The translations under genes were made by a program, and so were the position numbers. Of a stretch of DNA of 55,008 nucleotides, positions 53,336 to 55,008 are shown piece after piece; the stretch's first letter is position 1, and each line of letters starts with the position of its first letter. This DNA is from Pontibacter aydingkolensis (GTDB taxonomy: Bacteria; Bacteroidota; Bacteroidia; Cytophagales; Hymenobacteraceae): positions 1 through 55,008 of the forward strand of contig NZ_JAHYXK010000020.1 in the NCBI RefSeq assembly GCF_019443125.1, written 5' to 3'. The notes beneath the pieces are model-generated. The model saw nothing but the letters and a program-made list of their open reading frames with translations. It had not been told where the DNA came from and ran no database searches.

Positions 53336-53420
53336 TTTGCCAATAAAGATAATATTCGTAATATTAGTAGTGTCTCACCTTAAATAAACTAATATGGAAT
53401 ATAAACACGCGAGTACATAA
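53336..53420 (+). promoter_or_regulatory. susC3 promoter, conserved start block and short leader ORF
   Basis: TTTG (53336-53339), 19 nt, TAATATTA (53359-53366, two mismatches to the -7 consensus), then TCTCACCTTAAATAAA (53373-53388) and an 8-codon ORF (53394-53420, MEYKHAST). The leader to the susC ATG at 53834 is about 460 nt. No gene is seen in 53191-53833. Confidence 0.45.
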
Positions 53421-53833
53421 CTCCATCATCCAGTTTATATAAAGCGATCGCCTCAGGGTATGTTGCTGCTATTTCACGTAAGACCTAACCCCTCTCTCCC
53501 TAATTCCCTAAAAGCTACAAACGCCTTTCGTATCTGGTTTTTATTTTACATTGTACCTATTGTGTTAATGTATGAAGTATGTGCAAAATTTAAGGGTTCA
53601 TACAGTCGGGTTTTTGCGCTTTTATAAAGTATAAGCGCAATTTCATCTGTTGCTCTGCACAATAACATAGCTTTTTGTCTTTATCTCTGCGTGTATTTGC
53701 TGGTGCGTTTTGATGTCGAAGTCAATTGTGAATTTAAAGCAAAACCATTCAACAAATCAACTCATTGGTGTTCATGTTCTTTAAAAAAGGATAAATATAC
53801 TAATTTTATTACTAAACCTTAAACTATTAAACA

Positions 53834-54892
53834 ATGAAGAAAACCTTACTCGTATGCTTCATCTTGCTATCTGCCTTGCTACAGCAGGCAATGGCGCAGG
53901 TGAGGACAGTTACTGGAAAAGTAACGGATGCATCTACTAATCAGCCGTTACCAGGTGTAGCAGTGCTGGTAAAGGGCACTACTGTAGGTACCGCTACAGC
54001 TGTTGATGGCTCTTATACTATAAATGTGCCGGAGGGCGGCAATACACTCGTATTCCGGTTTATAGGCTACCAGACTATAGAGCGCAGTATAGGTAACGCT
54101 GCTACAATGGATGTGGCCATTCCGGTGGATACAAGACAACTAGATGAAGTAGTTGTAACCGCACTTGGCTATCAGCGTGAAAAAGAGACGCTACCTTACT
54201 CAGTGGGAGCCGTTAGCAGCGAGAACCTGACCTATGCCAAATCAAACGACGTAAGCACAGCGTTGGTGGGTAAAGTATCTGGTGTACAGATACAAGGATC
54301 TCCAAGCTCTAACTTCGACAACGGTAACATTGTGATCAGGGGAGCAAACAGCCTGAACACAAGCCAGCCACCACTTTATGTAGTAGATGGTACCATTACA
54401 GATCAGAATGCAGTTATCATGGATAACGTGGAGAGCATCTCTGTGCTAAAGGGTGCTGCTGCCACTGCGCTTTATGGTGTGCGGGCAGCGAATGGAGTTG
54501 TGATGATCACAAGCAAGAAAGGTACAAGAGGTGCTCCAACAGTAGAGCTTAACCTGTCTGCAGCTTTCGAAAGGCCTTCTGTAATGATGCCTTATCAGGA
54601 TGAGTATGCAGGAGGTTACTCTTCAAACTCTCGGTCTCCTGGTACCACCTACGATAATGAAGGTTACTATATTTTCAAATATAAGCCAGGCACACATCCT
54701 GAAAGCTGGGCTTCTTTTGACGGACAACGCATTATAGACTATGGTTCCGATGAAAGCTGGGGACCAAAAATGAATGGACAATTATACCGCCCATACTGGT
54801 CGTGGTATCCAGGTGCTGACTTTGGTAAGATGGTGCCGCTCACACCGCAGCCTGATAATGTAAAAGACTTTTACCAGACAGGTACTAATTAA
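53834..54892 (+). pseudogene. susC/ragA homologue truncated by an IS (third locus)
   Basis: The 352 codons encode a signal peptide (ending AMA before QVRTVTG), the regulatory beta-sandwich, EVVVTALGYQREKETLPYSV, the complete plug (VIRGANSLNTSQPPLYVVDG, ISVLKGAAATALYGVRAANG) and the first barrel strands. The frame stops with a TAA at 54890-54892, whose bases are the first ones of the IS. The matching position in the first SusC (DNVKDFFQTGV) continues for about 680 more residues. As read here it cannot form a transporter. Its partner susD-like gene would lie beyond the window. If the IS junction is an assembly artefact, the gene may be whole in the cell. Confidence 0.85.
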
Positions 54893-55008
54893 CTCAAGTT
54901 GCGAGCTACTCAATTACTTGAGCTAGCGTGTAGGCGAAGATAAAGAGGATTAGCTTTAGGATGAATCCTTCGGCTGTGACGGCATGGATCTTCCTGGGGA
55001 AGAAGCCG
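54890..55008 (-). mobile_element. 3' end of the same IS element (copy B), inserted in susC3
   Basis: Exact reverse complement of bases 1-119. The element's terminal bases TAACTCAAG join the third susC directly. The flank here (GGTACTAAT) differs from that of copy A (TTTAATATG, after 119). The two are therefore separate insertions or a rearranged pair, not the two sides of one element. Confidence 0.8.
54906..55007 (-). CDS. IS transposase, C-terminal fragment (copy B)
   Basis: The same 33-residue C-terminus as at 2-103 (GFFPRKIHAVT ... LAQVIE), on the minus strand and with the stop at 54906-54908. It is cut by the window edge. IS982-like by its short motif only. Confidence 0.55.
   Translation of the reverse strand, partial: GFFPRKIHAVTAEGFILKLILFIFAYTLAQVIE

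Noticed and set aside
1..55008. A 55 kb composite transposon bounded by the terminal inverted repeats
   Set aside because: The repeats are IS ends at the window borders and the interior holds housekeeping genes. A contig break at a repeat is the simpler reading.

Overview
The window looks like chromosomal DNA of a Bacteroidota bacterium, most likely order Cytophagales and probably Hymenobacteraceae (Pontibacter-like). The grounds are tandem SusC/SusD pairs, a MurF-alanine racemase fusion, DUF4834, DUF5686 and YfhO proteins, lipoproteins with acidic residues after the lipid cysteine, and promoters of the Bacteroidota TTTG / TAnnTTTG type. The taxonomic placement is inference from protein character, not from a search. 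No rRNA, tRNA, CRISPR array or phage region was seen.

Layout. Both window ends carry the same 119 bp sequence in opposite orientation. It encodes the C-terminus of an IS transposase (probably IS982-like), so this is probably a contig bounded by two copies of one IS. From the left: a MacB/MacA-type ABC export operon (300-4945); a mixed stretch of membrane, lipoprotein, GNAT, PAP2 phosphatase and phospholipase C genes (5103-9841); small surface or membrane proteins and a DUF3616 protein (10088-12373); a minus-strand group with an M28 peptidase, a PlsC-type acyltransferase and a small lipoprotein (12437-15024); carB without its allosteric domain (16346-19159); an intact IS4-family element with 18 bp inverted repeats and 11 bp target duplications (20761-22246) beside nested palindromic repeats; YfhO, a PLP enzyme, a membrane glycosyltransferase-like protein, recX, two EamA transporters and DUF5686 (22768-35118); murF-alr and feoAB (35309-40424); a 161 bp MITE-like element (40565-40725); and three successive SusC loci (43081-54892). 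The first two SusC loci are followed by susD-like genes. The third susC is cut by the terminal IS.

How the genes work together. The export operon encodes one ATPase, two paralogous permeases and one periplasmic adaptor. The SusC/SusD pairs should form TonB-dependent outer-membrane uptake complexes, but no glycoside hydrolase or dedicated regulator lies beside them, so their substrates are unknown. FeoA/FeoB import ferrous iron. MurF-Alr joins two steps of peptidoglycan precursor supply.

The most interesting signals are outside the genes. (1) All three susC genes have a long untranslated leader that starts, at the predicted transcription start, with a conserved block TCTCAC(C/T)TTAAA(T/C)AAA. 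It follows a Bacteroidota-type promoter and is followed within 4-7 nt by a short ORF. (2) The hexamer AGTATA (often AAGTATAA) is strongly over-represented in most genes and intergenic regions, yet absent from the IS4 element and from the first susC. (3) There are several unnamed palindromic or MITE-like repeats.
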